NCBI RefSeq assembly: GCF_035989285.1
Contig: NZ_CP108513.1
Coordinates: forward strand, 4,898,001 to 4,962,000
From: Streptomyces sp. NBC_01235
Lineage (GTDB): Bacteria; Actinomycetota; Actinomycetes; Streptomycetales; Streptomycetaceae
DNA: 64,000 nt
Reading direction: 5' to 3'
In this document: in pieces, positions 1-8,964 of the stretch
How the letters are laid out: each line of letters begins with the position of its first letter
Position numbering within the stretch: the first letter of the stretch is position 1
Made by a program: the position numbers and the translations under genes
The notes under the pieces: model-generated
The model's input: only the letters and a program-made list of their open reading frames with translations
Databases searched by the model: none
What the model was told of the DNA's origin: nothing

Positions 1-545
1 GCGCGCTCGCCCTGCTGTCCGAAGATGACGAGGAGTTCCACCGGCTGGTCGTCCTCGGGACCGAGCCAGTGCGGGAGGTGGGTGTCGAACTCCGCCACCT
101 CGCCGGGGGCCAGGACGAGGGAGCGGTCGCCGAGGAGGAGGCGCAGGCGGCCGTTGAGGACGTAGACCCACTCATAGCCCTCGTGGGTCTTCAGGTCGGG
201 CTCGCCGACGCTGGGGCGGACGACGAGTTTATGGGCGTGCAGGCCTCCGGCGCGGCGGGTGAGCGGCACGTATGTCACGCCGCCGCGGGTCACGGGGCGC
301 AGGTGCACGCGGGGGTCGCCGGTTTGCGGAGCGCCGACGAGTTCGTCCAGGGGCACGCCGTAGGCGTGGGCGAGCGGGAGCAGCAGCTCCAGGTTGGGTT
401 TGCGTCCACCGCTTTCCAGCCGGGAGAGCGTGCTCTCCGAGATGCCGGTGGTCTCGGCCAGGGCGGCCAGGGTGATGCCGCGCTTGCGGCGCAGTTCGCG
501 CAGGCGGGGGCCCACAGCCGCGAGCACGTCGTTCAGCTCGTCCAT
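1..545 (-). CDS. XRE-family transcriptional regulator with C-terminal cupin domain (partial, runs off the left edge)
   Basis: Reading leftward from the ATG at 545-543, an open frame of 181 codons continues to the window edge. Residues about 10-65 form an XRE/Cro helix-turn-helix (ITLAALAETTGISESTLSRLESG, with the recognition helix STLSRLE). Residues about 100-175 form a small beta-barrel cupin (GYEWVYVLNGRLRLLLGD, then APGEVAEFDTHLPHW). This architecture is known from one-component regulators that sense a small ligand through the cupin. It is divergent from the old yellow enzyme gene 141 bp away, so I infer it controls that gene. Only the last few residues and the stop are missing. Confidence 0.85.
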   Translation of the reverse strand, partial: MDELNDVLAAVGPRLRELRRKRGITLAALAETTGISESTLSRLESGGRKPNLELLLPLAHAYGVPLDELVGAPQTGDPRVHLRPVTRGGVTYVPLTRRAGGLHAHKLVVRPSVGEPDLKTHEGYEWVYVLNGRLRLLLGDRSLVLAPGEVAEFDTHLPHWLGPEDDQPVELLVIFGQQGER

Positions 546-686
546 CCCCCCATCTTGCTGAACCAGCATGATTCCTTGCAAACGGGGCGGGTGGGGTCGC
601 ACTCTCCTGGCCTCACCCGGTCGCACGAATCGACCGCACCACGGCATCGGTGCGGCGCAGCACCACCCCACAAGGAGAGACCTTCC

Positions 687-1760
687 ATGCCAGACCTGTT
701 CGAGCCGATGACCGTCGGCAAGTGGACGCTGAACAACCGCATCGTCATGGCACCCATGACACGCAACCGGGCCACCGCCGACGGCGTACCGACGGACATC
801 ATGGCGACGTACTACGCACAGCGGGCCACCGCGGGCCTGATCATCACCGAGGGCGTTCAGCCCAGCGCGGCAGGCCAGGGCTACCTGAACTCCCCCGGCC
901 TGCACACCTTCCAGCAGATCGAAGGATGGTCCAGGGTCGCCGACGCCGTACACAGCCGAGGCGGCCACATCGTCGCCCAGCTTATGCACGCCGGGCGCAT
1001 CGGACACCCGGACAACAAGCACGGAGCGGAAACCGTAGCCCCCAGCGCCCTCGCCTTCCCCGGCGACATTTTCACCCCCAACGGACCTCAGCCCCACCCC
1101 ACGCCCCGCGCTTTGCGAACCGATGAAATCCCATCCGTCGTACAGGAGTTCGCACTGGCGGCCCGGGCGGCCGTCGACGCGGGCCTCGACGGCGTCGAAC
1201 TGCACGCCGCCAACGGCTACCTGCCCCACCAGTTCCTCGCCCCCACCACCAACCAGCGCACCGACGCCTACGGCGGCACCGCCCGGGCTCGCGCCCGATT
1301 CGTCATCGAGGTCGTCAAGGCCCTCGCCGAGACGATCGGCAGCGAACGAGTCGGCATCCGGATCTCTCCCGGGATCAACCTCCACGGAGCCCTGGAGAAC
1401 GACCCGGCCGAGACCGCCGCCACCTACCAGGCGCTGATCGACGCCCTCGCACCGATGGGACTGGCCTATCTGCACACCATCGGAGACCCGACCAGTCCGC
1501 TCCTGAAGGACCTCACCGCCCGCTTCGGCGGCCCGCGCATCGTCAGCAACGGCTGGGACCCGGTCACGGACGCCACAATCGCCCGCGGCCTCGTCGAAAC
1601 CGGTCAGGCCGACCTCGTCACCGTCGGCAGAGCCTTCATCGCCAACCCCGACCTGGTACGGCGCTGGCAGGACAACGCCCCCCTCAACCAGCCCGACGCC
1701 ACCACGTTCTACGGCGGGGACCACCGCGGCTACACCGACTACCCCGCCCTCGAAGGCTGA
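687..1760 (+). CDS. Old yellow enzyme family FMN oxidoreductase (alkene reductase)
   Basis: A 357-aa protein, the normal length for NADH:flavin oxidoreductases of the OYE/NemA/XenB type. These are FMN TIM barrels that reduce activated C=C bonds and nitro-compounds in the cytoplasm. Visible motifs are the N-terminal substrate/FMN segment APMTRNRA (22-29), QLMHAGR (98-104), the active-site pair in HAANGY (His173, Asn176), and the C-terminal FMN-phosphate region VTVGRAFIANPDL. The ATG at 687 follows a good AAGGAGA site at 672-678. The open frame extends far upstream, but that part is a shadow of the divergent regulator gene. Probable role: detoxification of electrophiles, in line with the pirin, AhpD-like and WrbA neighbours. 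Confidence 0.93.
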   Translation: MPDLFEPMTVGKWTLNNRIVMAPMTRNRATADGVPTDIMATYYAQRATAGLIITEGVQPSAAGQGYLNSPGLHTFQQIEGWSRVADAVHSRGGHIVAQLMHAGRIGHPDNKHGAETVAPSALAFPGDIFTPNGPQPHPTPRALRTDEIPSVVQEFALAARAAVDAGLDGVELHAANGYLPHQFLAPTTNQRTDAYGGTARARARFVIEVVKALAETIGSERVGIRISPGINLHGALENDPAETAATYQALIDALAPMGLAYLHTIGDPTSPLLKDLTARFGGPRIVSNGWDPVTDATIARGLVETGQADLVTVGRAFIANPDLVRRWQDNAPLNQPDATTFYGGDHRGYTDYPALEG

Positions 1761-2175
1761 AGCCCCACAGGCTTCGGCGCGACGCCCGAGAGAGCGGGAT
1801 CGCACCGCTGTTGACCGTGGTTGACCGGTCTTACGGGCACGCTATGGGCACGCCGCCCGATCGGAGTCGCCGGGAGGCCCCTCTCCGTGGCTGACGAGTT
1901 GCCGAGCCCTGGAAGCGAGCTCTGGAGGAACGGCGCCATTGCAGGAGCACAGGGAAGAGGGTTCAGCGGCGGCCGAACGAGGGCGGTTGGCGGTGGGCGC
2001 ACCTGAGCCGCCGGCCCTCTGCCGTCGGACTCGCCGGCCGCACCCTGCGTCGAACGCCGGCTTGATCCCCGGGTGGGTCACCTCGGCAGAACGACTGACA
2101 CTGCCGCGGCAACGATCGTGAGGGCGGTCAGCGCGACCATCACCGTCCTTGCAGCGGGCGACCGTTTCCCCTCCA
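1761..2175. other. Gene-free stretch between convergent genes
   Basis: No coding frame with recognisable protein content was found on either strand. Near the left end are short repeats (GTTGACCGTGGTTGACCGGTC-like at about 1810-1830, and two GGGCACGC units), but nothing that can be named. Confidence 0.5.
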
Positions 2176-2502
2176 TCACGCCGTCTCTGTGTGAGGGAGC
2201 CCGAAGTAGTCCCGGTGCTCCTCGGGGACGAGGTCCAGGTATGCGTCGGGGTTCTGGGCGATGACCTTGCGCATGTAGGGGCAGAACGGCAGGACGGCCA
2301 ATCCGCGGCGGCGGACATCATCGAGTGCGTCGGTGACCAGTTGCCGGGCCATGCCTCGGCCGGCGAACTCCGGGAGGGTCTCGGTGTGGGTGAACGCGAC
2401 CCTGCCTTCAGTGAGTTTGTAGGCCGAGAACCCTGCCAGGCGGCCGTCGTCGTGGATTTCGTAGCGGTTCTCGGCGGGGTTGTCGCGGGTGCTGGTGGTC
2501 AT
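2176..2502 (-). CDS. Small GNAT-like N-acetyltransferase (Acetyltransf_CG type)
   Basis: A 108-aa protein, typical of the short GNAT-related family with a minimal acetyl-CoA fold. The acetyl-CoA loop is seen as FAGRGMARQLV (46-56), followed by the conserved VLPFCPYMRKVI block (70-81) with Cys74. Substrate is unknown. Its ATG overlaps the stop of the AhpD-like gene (ATGA, 2499-2502), so it is the last gene of a pirin-CMD-GNAT operon and probably translationally coupled. A paralogue of the same family lies at 11651-11989, suggesting that the two gene groups in this accessory region share ancestry. Confidence 0.85.
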   Translation of the reverse strand: MTTSTRDNPAENRYEIHDDGRLAGFSAYKLTEGRVAFTHTETLPEFAGRGMARQLVTDALDDVRRRGLAVLPFCPYMRKVIAQNPDAYLDLVPEEHRDYFGLPHTETA

Positions 2503-3029
2503 GCCGTGTTCTCCTGCGTGGTTTTCGCCCGGGATGTGCGTGGTGCTGCAGTCGCTTGAGGCGGGATGGGGTGACGGCTGACGATCGACAGCCGGTTGAA
2601 GGCGTTCATGGTGATGGCGCCCCAGGCCACGGCGGAGATCTGCTCCGGCGTCAGATGCCTGGCTGCTTCGGCGTAGTCCTGGTCCTGGATGCGGGCGTCC
2701 GGGAGTGTCGTGACAGATTCGGCGAGGGCGAGTGCGGCCCGCTCCTGGTCGGTGAACAGGTCGGTGTGGCGCCAGGCGGACAGGACGGCGATGCGCTGGG
2801 TGGTCTCGCCTTGGCGCAGGGCGGTACGCACGTGCACGTCCAGGCAGTAGGCGCAGCCGGTGAGCTGGGAGACCCGGATGTTGACCAGCTCGACCAGAGT
2901 CCGGTCGAGCCCGGCCGCGCGAGCGGTCTCACGTACTGCCTGCGCGGTCTCGCCCAGAGCCCGGTACGCCTGCGGACTCTGCTTGTCGATCCATACCCGG
3001 GTGCTGGTGCTGGTACTGGGCGTGCTCAT
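2499..3029 (-). CDS. Carboxymuconolactone decarboxylase family protein (AhpD-like peroxidase)
   Basis: A 176-aa all-helical protein of the AhpD/CMD superfamily. The core signature is GCAYCLDVH, giving the CxxC pair Cys59/Cys62 and His66, which is the redox centre in alkylhydroperoxidase AhpD-type proteins. Upstream ELVNIRVSQLTG and downstream RIAVLSAWRHTDLFTDQERAALALAE are typical of the family. The ATG at 3029 overlaps the pirin stop by 4 nt (ATGA), and its own stop overlaps the GNAT start the same way. The longer frame reading upstream of 3029 is a shadow of pirin. Likely role: peroxide or thiol-redox defence alongside pirin and WrbA. Confidence 0.9.
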   Translation of the reverse strand: MSTPSTSTSTRVWIDKQSPQAYRALGETAQAVRETARAAGLDRTLVELVNIRVSQLTGCAYCLDVHVRTALRQGETTQRIAVLSAWRHTDLFTDQERAALALAESVTTLPDARIQDQDYAEAARHLTPEQISAVAWGAITMNAFNRLSIVSRHPIPPQATAAPRTSRAKTTQENTA

Positions 3030-3979
3030 CGGTCCCCCGGAGCCTGCTGCCAGTAGGGCGCCTTGGCCGGGATGAGGGGAAGGGAGGATTCCACACGTCC
3101 GAAGCGGTCGTCCTGGCGGGCCCAGGAGGCGTAGGCGGCGTCGATCTCCTCGCGGCTGCGGCCGACGAAGTTCCACCACATGATGACGGGTTCGGGGAAG
3201 GGCTCGCCGCCCAGGAGCATGACCCGGGTGGGTTTCCGGACATCCAGGAGGAGTTCGTCTCGTCCTTCGCCGAGGTAGCCGAGGCGCCCTGGATGCAGGG
3301 GCCGGCTGTTGACGGCCACGGCGCCCTGAAGGACGACGAGCGCATACTCCCAGTCGGGGCGCAGCGGCACCGTGGCCGGTGCGTGCAGGTTCAGCTCGAT
3401 GCCGACGAGTGGGGTGTCGTGGCGGGCCGGGCTGCTCAGGCTGCCGAAGTCGCCGACCAGGACGGTCGCGGCGCCGGCGCCGCCGTCGACGTCGGTCTGC
3501 GGCAGCTCCGCATGGTGCTCGAAGGCTGCTGCGCCGTGCCGGGTGCTCTCCGGAAGGGCGATCCACATCTGGATGCCTTCCAGGGTGCCGCGGTAGTGGC
3601 CGGTCGCCTCCTCCGCGTGGGAGACGGCGTGACCGGAGGTCATCAGGTTGAGCTGACCGGGCTTGATGACCTGTTCGGAGCCGAGGCTGTCGCGGTGCAG
3701 GACCTGGCCGTCGGTCAGCCAGGTGACGGTCTGCAGGCCGATGTGGGGGTGCGGGCCGACGTCCAGGCCGCTGTTCTCGGTGACGTCGGCCGGTCCCATG
3801 TGGTCGGCGAAGCACCAGGCGCCCACCGTTCGGCGGCCCCGGCGTGGCAGGGCCCGGCGCACGCGCACCGCGCCGACCGTCGCCTCATGGCTGTCGCTCA
3901 CCTCCAGGCAGGGCGGGGCGGGGCGGCCGGTGTCGGCCTGATCGGCAGACGCGTCGGCCGTGGTGACCGGTCCGCTCAT
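3026..3979 (-). CDS. Pirin family protein (bicupin)
   Basis: A 317-aa double-cupin protein of the pirin/YhaK family. The N-terminal metal site is visible as PHPHIGLQTVTWL (His77, His79) and SHAEEATG (His121, Glu123). The C-terminal pirin_C domain follows (PLVGIELNLHAP, then PVIMWWNFVGRSREEIDAAY near the end). Bacterial pirins often bind Fe and some act as quercetin dioxygenases; the substrate here cannot be read from sequence. The ATG at 3979 has an AAAGAGG site just upstream. It is the first gene of a tightly overlapping pirin-CMD-GNAT operon. A second, broken pirin lies at 13077-13508. Confidence 0.92.
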   Translation of the reverse strand: MSGPVTTADASADQADTGRPAPPCLEVSDSHEATVGAVRVRRALPRRGRRTVGAWCFADHMGPADVTENSGLDVGPHPHIGLQTVTWLTDGQVLHRDSLGSEQVIKPGQLNLMTSGHAVSHAEEATGHYRGTLEGIQMWIALPESTRHGAAAFEHHAELPQTDVDGGAGAATVLVGDFGSLSSPARHDTPLVGIELNLHAPATVPLRPDWEYALVVLQGAVAVNSRPLHPGRLGYLGEGRDELLLDVRKPTRVMLLGGEPFPEPVIMWWNFVGRSREEIDAAYASWARQDDRFGRVESSLPLIPAKAPYWQQAPGDR

Positions 3980-4376
3980 CACGAGACCTCTTTCTTCGTG
4001 CCTTTCCCGGCACGTCAGGATTGGGCCGGCTGTGGCTGCGTGGCACCTTGGGGGGGATCCCACTCGCGTGCGCCGGTGCAGACACGTGGGCGGAGGCAGT
4101 GGTGAGCACGGCGCCCGGTGCCCGCTCAGGCGTGAACCCGGGAATGTGGTCCCTTGGGGACGTCTGGCGGTTCGCTGGCCGGCAGCCGGATGCCGCCGGC
4201 GGGCTTCGGCGGATGTGGGCGGGACGGGACGAGCCAGGGCCGTTGGCTGCCGCCGTGGCCCTCCCTGCACCGGGTTGCCGGGCGGGGCGCTTGTGCTTGC
4301 CGTGACGGCCGTCGGCCGCACTCCCCTGTGCGGCCGGCGGACCGGATCTCGGGGCACTTCCGGAGAAGCGGCCGGC
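3980..4376. other. Gene-free stretch upstream of the pirin operon
   Basis: This 397-bp stretch lies between the wrbA stop and the pirin start, both on the minus strand. It should contain the pirin operon promoter. A perfect 6-bp inverted repeat, CGTGCC-N6-GGCACG, sits at 3997-4014, 18 bp upstream of the pirin ATG, and may be an operator or a leader hairpin. No credible protein is encoded in the rest. Confidence 0.5.
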
Positions 4377-4997
4377 TCAGGCGGCGGCGAGGCCGACCTT
4401 GAGGCCAGAAGCGATCTTTACGACGCGCTCGGCCTGGACGCGGGCGGCGTTGAGGGTGGTGTCGTCGACCGGGTTGTTGCCCTGGGCGTCGACGTGAGAG
4501 GTGCCGTACGGGTTGCCGTCGGCGAACTTGGCGGGGTCGGTGTAGCCGGGGGCCACGACGATGCCGCCGAAGTGGTGGACGGAGTTGTACAGCGCGAGGA
4601 GGGTGGATTCCTGCCCGCCGTGGGCGGTGGCGGTGGAGGTGAAGCCGCTGTACACCTTGTCGGCCAGCTTGCCCTGGGCCCACAGGCCGCCGAGGGTGTC
4701 GATGAACTGCTTGAGCTGCGAGGCGACGTTGCCGAAGCGGGTGGGGGACCCGAAGATCACCGCGTCGGCCCACTCCATGTCGTCGGGGGTCACAACGGAG
4801 ATGTCGGCGGTGGCGGCGGCGTTGGCGGCCCAGGCGGCGTTGGAGTCGATCGCGGCCTGCGGGGCCAGCTCGGCGGCCTTGCGCAGGCGGACCTCGGCGC
4901 CGGCCTTCTCCGCGGCCTCGGCGATCTCCTTTGCGATCGTGGCGACCGTGCCGGTGGCGGAGTAGTAGATGACGGCGAGCTTGACGGGGGTACTCAC
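4377..4997 (-). CDS. wrbA: NAD(P)H:quinone oxidoreductase, WrbA-type flavodoxin family
   Basis: A 206-aa flavodoxin-like protein. The FMN phosphate loop is YYSATGTVATIA (Ser13 to Thr17). The FMN-binding segment GSPTRFGNVASQLKQFIDTLGGLW and the WrbA-specific insert and C-terminal part (STATAHGGQESTLLALYNSVHHFGG, then PVDDTTLNAARVQAERVVKIA) are all present. WrbA reduces quinones by two electrons and so avoids semiquinone formation. I chose the GTG at 4997 (GGAG about 8 nt upstream) because family members begin just before the KLAVIYYS strand; an in-frame ATG at 5054 would add 19 residues. A 50-nt element shared with the hydrolase remnant at 9731 lies upstream at 5227-5276. Confidence 0.92.
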   Translation of the reverse strand: MSTPVKLAVIYYSATGTVATIAKEIAEAAEKAGAEVRLRKAAELAPQAAIDSNAAWAANAAATADISVVTPDDMEWADAVIFGSPTRFGNVASQLKQFIDTLGGLWAQGKLADKVYSGFTSTATAHGGQESTLLALYNSVHHFGGIVVAPGYTDPAKFADGNPYGTSHVDAQGNNPVDDTTLNAARVQAERVVKIASGLKVGLAAA

Positions 4998-5054
4998 AGC
5001 TGCGGTCTCCGTTCGATTGGTGCCTTGTGTGCGGTTTCGGTTGAAGATGCCCAT

Positions 5055-6240
5055 GACGGCTTTCGTTCCAGTACGGACACGGCCGAGGTCTTGGATGAGG
5101 CGACACGCGAGATGGTCGAGGTCGAGGTGGCGGTGCTCCGTACCGATCGGCACGGCTTGGCACGTCCGTTTGAGGAAAGCGGCGATCATCCGCGCCCTTT
5201 GCCGAATCCAGAAGCAGCCCTGAATTGCAGCCGAATCTAGAAGGATCCGTTCCGCACGTGTTGACGGAGAGCGCACCTTTTCTTGTCCCCCACCGACTGG
5301 CTGACGAGATCAGCCCATCCGGTCCCGGCTCGGCGTACGACTCCCATCACAGTCCGGGTTTCGGCCTCGCCCCTGGTGTCGCCCGGCACGCGTCGCCCGT
5401 TCGTCCCTTTCGGCTCGGCGAGGCGGATCCTGATCCGCCTCGCCGCGTCGACACCCCGCCAGGTCAGCGGGAACGGCGTTGCCGGGTCTGTGGGTTGTCA
5501 GGCCATGGCGATGGCCGCGTGCATTTCCCACATCAGCACCTCGGCGCCGTCGGAGGCCGTCGTCCCGGTGACAGAGCCCCTCGGCTGCACACCGACGACC
5601 CTGCGGCTGCACACGTCACTCCGCCGTGTCGGCATGACGCGGGCTCTTGAGCGGGAACCGGGCGCCGGCCCCTCTTCGACCCCACTACGCAGCAGGTTGC
5701 GGTGCCGCCGAGCGAAGCACGTCTCGCGAGCGTGCGAGTAGCGCAGTGACGTGCGCTGGCGATCAGCAATTTCTAACAGGGCGGTCAGCCCCCGCTGGTC
5801 CTCATCGGGTGAGCTCGTTCCCCCCGCGCCGGTTTGGCGAGGAGCCGTTGCGGCAGCAGCGACCATGAGGTTACTTCGCGGTTCGGGTGTGGCTGTGGTG
5901 AACGTCCCGCCCTGCACGGCGGGGCGCACTTGTGTAAAATCTTCACCAAGGCCGGAACTGCCCCGCGCACGGTGGTTTCTCTCGCGTGACAGCCGGAAGC
6001 TGCGGGTCAATTCCGGTATCGGCAATGGCGATTCCTTTGGTGCAGAAGCCGGAAAGAGAACACCGTTCTCGGCGCTGGCAGGGAAAGGGTCATCCGACGT
6101 ATGCCCGGCCTTTGGGTGACAGGGAACTCGCCGACAAAGTAGCTTTCCGTTCCCGGGGGGTGGCGATCGGCGAACCGCCGCACGTGGTGACCGGTCGCTC
6201 CGCACTGTCGCCGCGCCGCGGCATGTCCGACGGAGTCGCC
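5055..6240. other. Gene-poor stretch with a duplicated regulatory block
   Basis: Almost 1.2 kb without a protein I can recognise. Frames exist on both strands, but their translations are Arg/Pro/Ser-rich shadows or unidentifiable decay products. The block at 5227-5276 is nearly identical to one at 9616-9665. A short A/T-rich patch (TGTGTAAAATCTTC, about 5931-5944) is conspicuous in this GC background and could belong to the promoter of the downstream AraC-type gene. Confidence 0.45.
5227..5276 (-). promoter_or_regulatory. 50-nt conserved promoter/operator block upstream of wrbA (copy 1)
   Basis: Read on the minus strand toward wrbA, this block matches the plus-strand block at 9616-9665 in 44 of 50 positions. 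Conserved cores are GTGCGCTCTCCGTCAACAC, TGCGGAA and CTTCTAGATT. The inner GAA-N7-TTC part is nearly palindromic, and TAGATT could serve as a -10 element. Both copies point toward their downstream gene, which supports a shared regulatory site rather than chance. No match to a named regulator was recognised. Confidence 0.6.
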
Positions 6241-7296
6241 ATGACCGTCCACATATCCACGGAGTCAGTACCGGTCCGCGACCGTGCCGCCTTCTTCGCC
6301 GACGCGCTGGCGCAGGCATACCTCCGCAATGCCATCACCATTCCGGAAGGGCCGAGGCCGTTCTCGGCATCCCTCACCAGCGACCGGCTCGGCCCGCTCC
6401 AGGTGTCCAATCTGCTCGCCGAGCCGTACCAGGTCAGCCGCACCCGGAGAATGATCTCGCACGATCCTGACGAATACGTCTTCATCGGCCTGCAACGCAG
6501 GGGAGCGTCCGCGTTCTTGCAGGACGGCCGGGACGCCATCTCCCTGCGGCCGGGCGATTTCACCCTTTTCGCCACCAGCATTCCTGTTACGGCGCAGTAC
6601 GGCGAATCTCTGGAGATCGCGACGTTCGTGCTGCCGAGGCGCGCCCTGGCGGTGCCGGATTCCGATCTGTACCGCATCACGGGATCGGTCGTCCGGGGGG
6701 ACGAGGGACTGGGCAGGCTGATGTCGTCCTTCCTGTCACGGATTGTCGACACCGCGGACTCGTACACTCCCGAAGCCGGCGAGGAGGTCGCACGCAACGC
6801 GACCGCCCTCTTCGCCACCCTCACGGCCGAACGGCTCGGGCACGACAGGTTCGACGTCGACGCAGCCCAGCGCGTGCTGCATCTGCGGGTCCGGTCCTTC
6901 ATCAACCGGCACCTGGCCGATCCCGGTCTGTCGGCCGAGTCGATCGCCCGGGCACACCACGTCTCCACGCGGCATGTGCAGAGGCTCTTCCAGAGGCAGG
7001 GCACCACAGTGGGCCGGTGGATACTGCGCCGCAGGCTTGAGGAATGCCACCGCGAGCTGGGGCGAAGTGGCCCTCGTGTGCCTGCGGTGGGTGAGGTGGC
7101 ACGGCGCTGGGGGTTCACCAGTGCGGCCCACTTCAGCCACGCTTTCCGGGCGGCCTACGGGGTGTCGCCCCGTGAGTGGCGCGCGATCAGCCACTCCGGC
7201 GATTTCCCGGGACGGCGGCAGGAGGCGCCGCCACCTGGCCGGGCACAGTCAGAGCCAGGCGTTCCACGCCCCTCCAGGGGAGGACAGCAAGCCTGA
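6241..7296 (+). CDS. AraC-family transcriptional regulator (copy 1)
   Basis: A 351-aa protein with an AraC_binding_2-like cupin at about residues 10-180 (RDRAAFFADALAQAYL; GLQRRGASAFLQDGRDAISLRPGDFTLF). A C-terminal AraC double helix-turn-helix covers about 220-320 (IARAHHVSTRHVQRLFQRQG; EVARRWGFTSAAHFSHAFRAAYGVSPREWR). The ATG at 6241 has a GGAG site. The last 35 residues are Pro/Gly/Arg-rich and overlap the start of an esterase fragment, so the original stop may have been lost by a frameshift. It is one of four related regulators within 7 kb. Effector unknown. Confidence 0.88.
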   Translation: MTVHISTESVPVRDRAAFFADALAQAYLRNAITIPEGPRPFSASLTSDRLGPLQVSNLLAEPYQVSRTRRMISHDPDEYVFIGLQRRGASAFLQDGRDAISLRPGDFTLFATSIPVTAQYGESLEIATFVLPRRALAVPDSDLYRITGSVVRGDEGLGRLMSSFLSRIVDTADSYTPEAGEEVARNATALFATLTAERLGHDRFDVDAAQRVLHLRVRSFINRHLADPGLSAESIARAHHVSTRHVQRLFQRQGTTVGRWILRRRLEECHRELGRSGPRVPAVGEVARRWGFTSAAHFSHAFRAAYGVSPREWRAISHSGDFPGRRQEAPPPGRAQSEPGVPRPSRGGQQA

Positions 7297-7627
7297 GGTC
7301 GACGAGGAGTCGGTGACCGTGCAGGGTGGGCCCACCGGATCGGTCACGGCCCGTATCGTCCGCCCAGCCGGCGCGACGGTCACCCTGCCGGTGGTCATCT
7401 GCCTCCACGGCGCCGGCCGGCTGTTCGGCACCGCTGCTTCGAGCCCGCGGCCCCTCCGGAAAGCCGATGGCGTGGAGGCGATTCGCTTGCATCACGACGT
7501 CGGCGAAGAGGCCCGGGCCCCCGTGGACACATGGACGGCCATGGTGACTCCACAGGGGCTTGCTGTGGCGCGATTGGTGCGCATCGCTCTGCGTTTCCGG
7601 GCCGCCGATGGCCTCGGCGAACGCTGA
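7283..7627 (+). pseudogene. 5' fragment of an acetyl-hydrolase-type alpha/beta hydrolase
   Basis: The frame reading PEVDEESVTVQGGPTGSVTARIVRPAGATVTLPVVICLHGAGRLFG matches the N-terminal part of esterases that continue through the oxyanion-hole HGAG motif. After LFG the similarity ends, and the remaining roughly 60 codons look unrelated. No nucleophile elbow GxSxG and no catalytic Asp/His follow. It overlaps the 3' end of the preceding AraC-type gene. I read it as a truncated remnant rather than a working gene. Confidence 0.55.
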
Positions 7628-7882
7628 ATGGGTTCTTTGCTTTGCGTCATCTTTACGCAGCCGACCGAGTGTGCGTCGCTCGTTCCGGGTCGGTCGGCCC
7701 GGCTCCTGCGCCCAGTGATGACGTGCGGAGGGTGTCACCCTTCCCGGCCGGGAATCCCTGGCTCACATGGTGGAACACCCCTTTTTTCGGGCTGCGATAT
7801 CACGTATCACGCTTCTTAGGGCAAGGAAGGGGCGGCGTGAGTCATAAGACCTGAGGTGTCCCGCACGGGAGGACGGAATCAG

Positions 7883-8743
7883 ATGTCCATGATCAACATT
7901 TTTGCCGAGGGCGCCTCCCGCCACGTCGGGTACGTGGAGATTTTCACGGTGGACGGCACCGCCGACCGGCGGATGGACGGCGCGGGTGACATCCAGCGCG
8001 GCGAGTCAGGGTTCGTGGTCGCCCTGCAGCACCGGGGGGCGGGGGCGATCACCCAAGGCAACCGGGAGGTCGCCCTGACGGCGGGAGACTTCGTGATCTT
8101 CGAGGCGGCCCGTCCGTTCGACGTGCGCTCCGAAGGGCGGCTCGTGTGCTTCGTCGTGCCACGTCATGCCCTGGGACTGAGCGACCCCGACCTGCGGCGC
8201 CTGACGGGTGCGACCGTCCGCGGCGACCAGGGGCTGGGCGCGCTGGTGTCGTCCTTCCTTTCCGAACTCGCCGCTGGAGGAGCGGACTGGGAGCCCGAGG
8301 TCGGCGAGCGGCTCGCGGGCAAGGCCATGGACCTCCTTGCCGGCCTGGTCGCCGAGCAGCTTCCGCACCATCAGGGCGGCGACACCGAAGGCGCCCGCCC
8401 TGCGCTGCTCGGACGGATCAAGTCCTTCATCCTGGAGAATATCGCCGACCCGGACCTGACACCGGAATCGATCGCCCGCGCCCACCACCTCTCTGTGCGC
8501 TATCTGCACAAGCTCTTCCAGGACGAGGAACTGACCGTCGGTCGGCTCATCCAACGGTGCCGTCTGGAGAAGTGCCGTGACGAACTCGGCCGCGGCGGGC
8601 CATCCGGTCCCGGCGTGTCAGCGATCGCACAGCGCTGGGGCTTCTCCCATCCCGCCCAGTTCACCCGGGCTTTCCGGGCGGCTTACGGCATGTCCCCCAG
8701 CTCATGGCGGGCGGCGGCCCACGACGCCGATGCGACGGGCTGA
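7883..8743 (+). CDS. AraC-family transcriptional regulator (copy 2)
   Basis: A 286-aa protein with a shortened cupin part (VALQHRGAGAITQGNREVALTAGDFVIFEAARPF) and a complete C-terminal AraC DNA-binding domain (IARAHHLSVRYLHKLFQDEELTVGRLIQ; IAQRWGFSHPAQFTRAFRAAYGMSPSSWR). The ATG at 7883 is chosen over an upstream GTG (7856) because GGAGG at 7869-7873 is well placed. Compared with copies 1 and 4 it lacks the first 60 or so residues (the SQRAECWHEM-like segment), as does copy 3. It is closest in wording to copy 3 around the recognition helices (SVRYLHKLFQ), so these two probably arose by duplication. Confidence 0.88.
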   Translation: MSMINIFAEGASRHVGYVEIFTVDGTADRRMDGAGDIQRGESGFVVALQHRGAGAITQGNREVALTAGDFVIFEAARPFDVRSEGRLVCFVVPRHALGLSDPDLRRLTGATVRGDQGLGALVSSFLSELAAGGADWEPEVGERLAGKAMDLLAGLVAEQLPHHQGGDTEGARPALLGRIKSFILENIADPDLTPESIARAHHLSVRYLHKLFQDEELTVGRLIQRCRLEKCRDELGRGGPSGPGVSAIAQRWGFSHPAQFTRAFRAAYGMSPSSWRAAAHDADATG

Positions 8744-8964
8744 TTCCGCGCCGCAAACCGGTTGCCGTGAGCCCGTAGCACGATCTTGCGCTGCGTACAC
8801 AGCGGCTGACCGGGCGGCCTGGCTGTCCCGGGAGGAGCACCACGCCTCCGGGACGGCCGCCTGCTGCCGGAGCGGCCTGGCCGACGGCGTGCCCTGCCGG
8901 TGCGCCGAGGCCCCTGCGGGGTGACCCGTCGGCACACCATGCCACCCCGGCTGCTACCGGAGGA

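Noticed and set aside
5283..5741. Plus-strand ORF in the gene-poor stretch after wrbA
   Set aside because: It is Arg/Ser/Pro-rich, shares no motif with a known family, and the opposite frame is equally meaningless.
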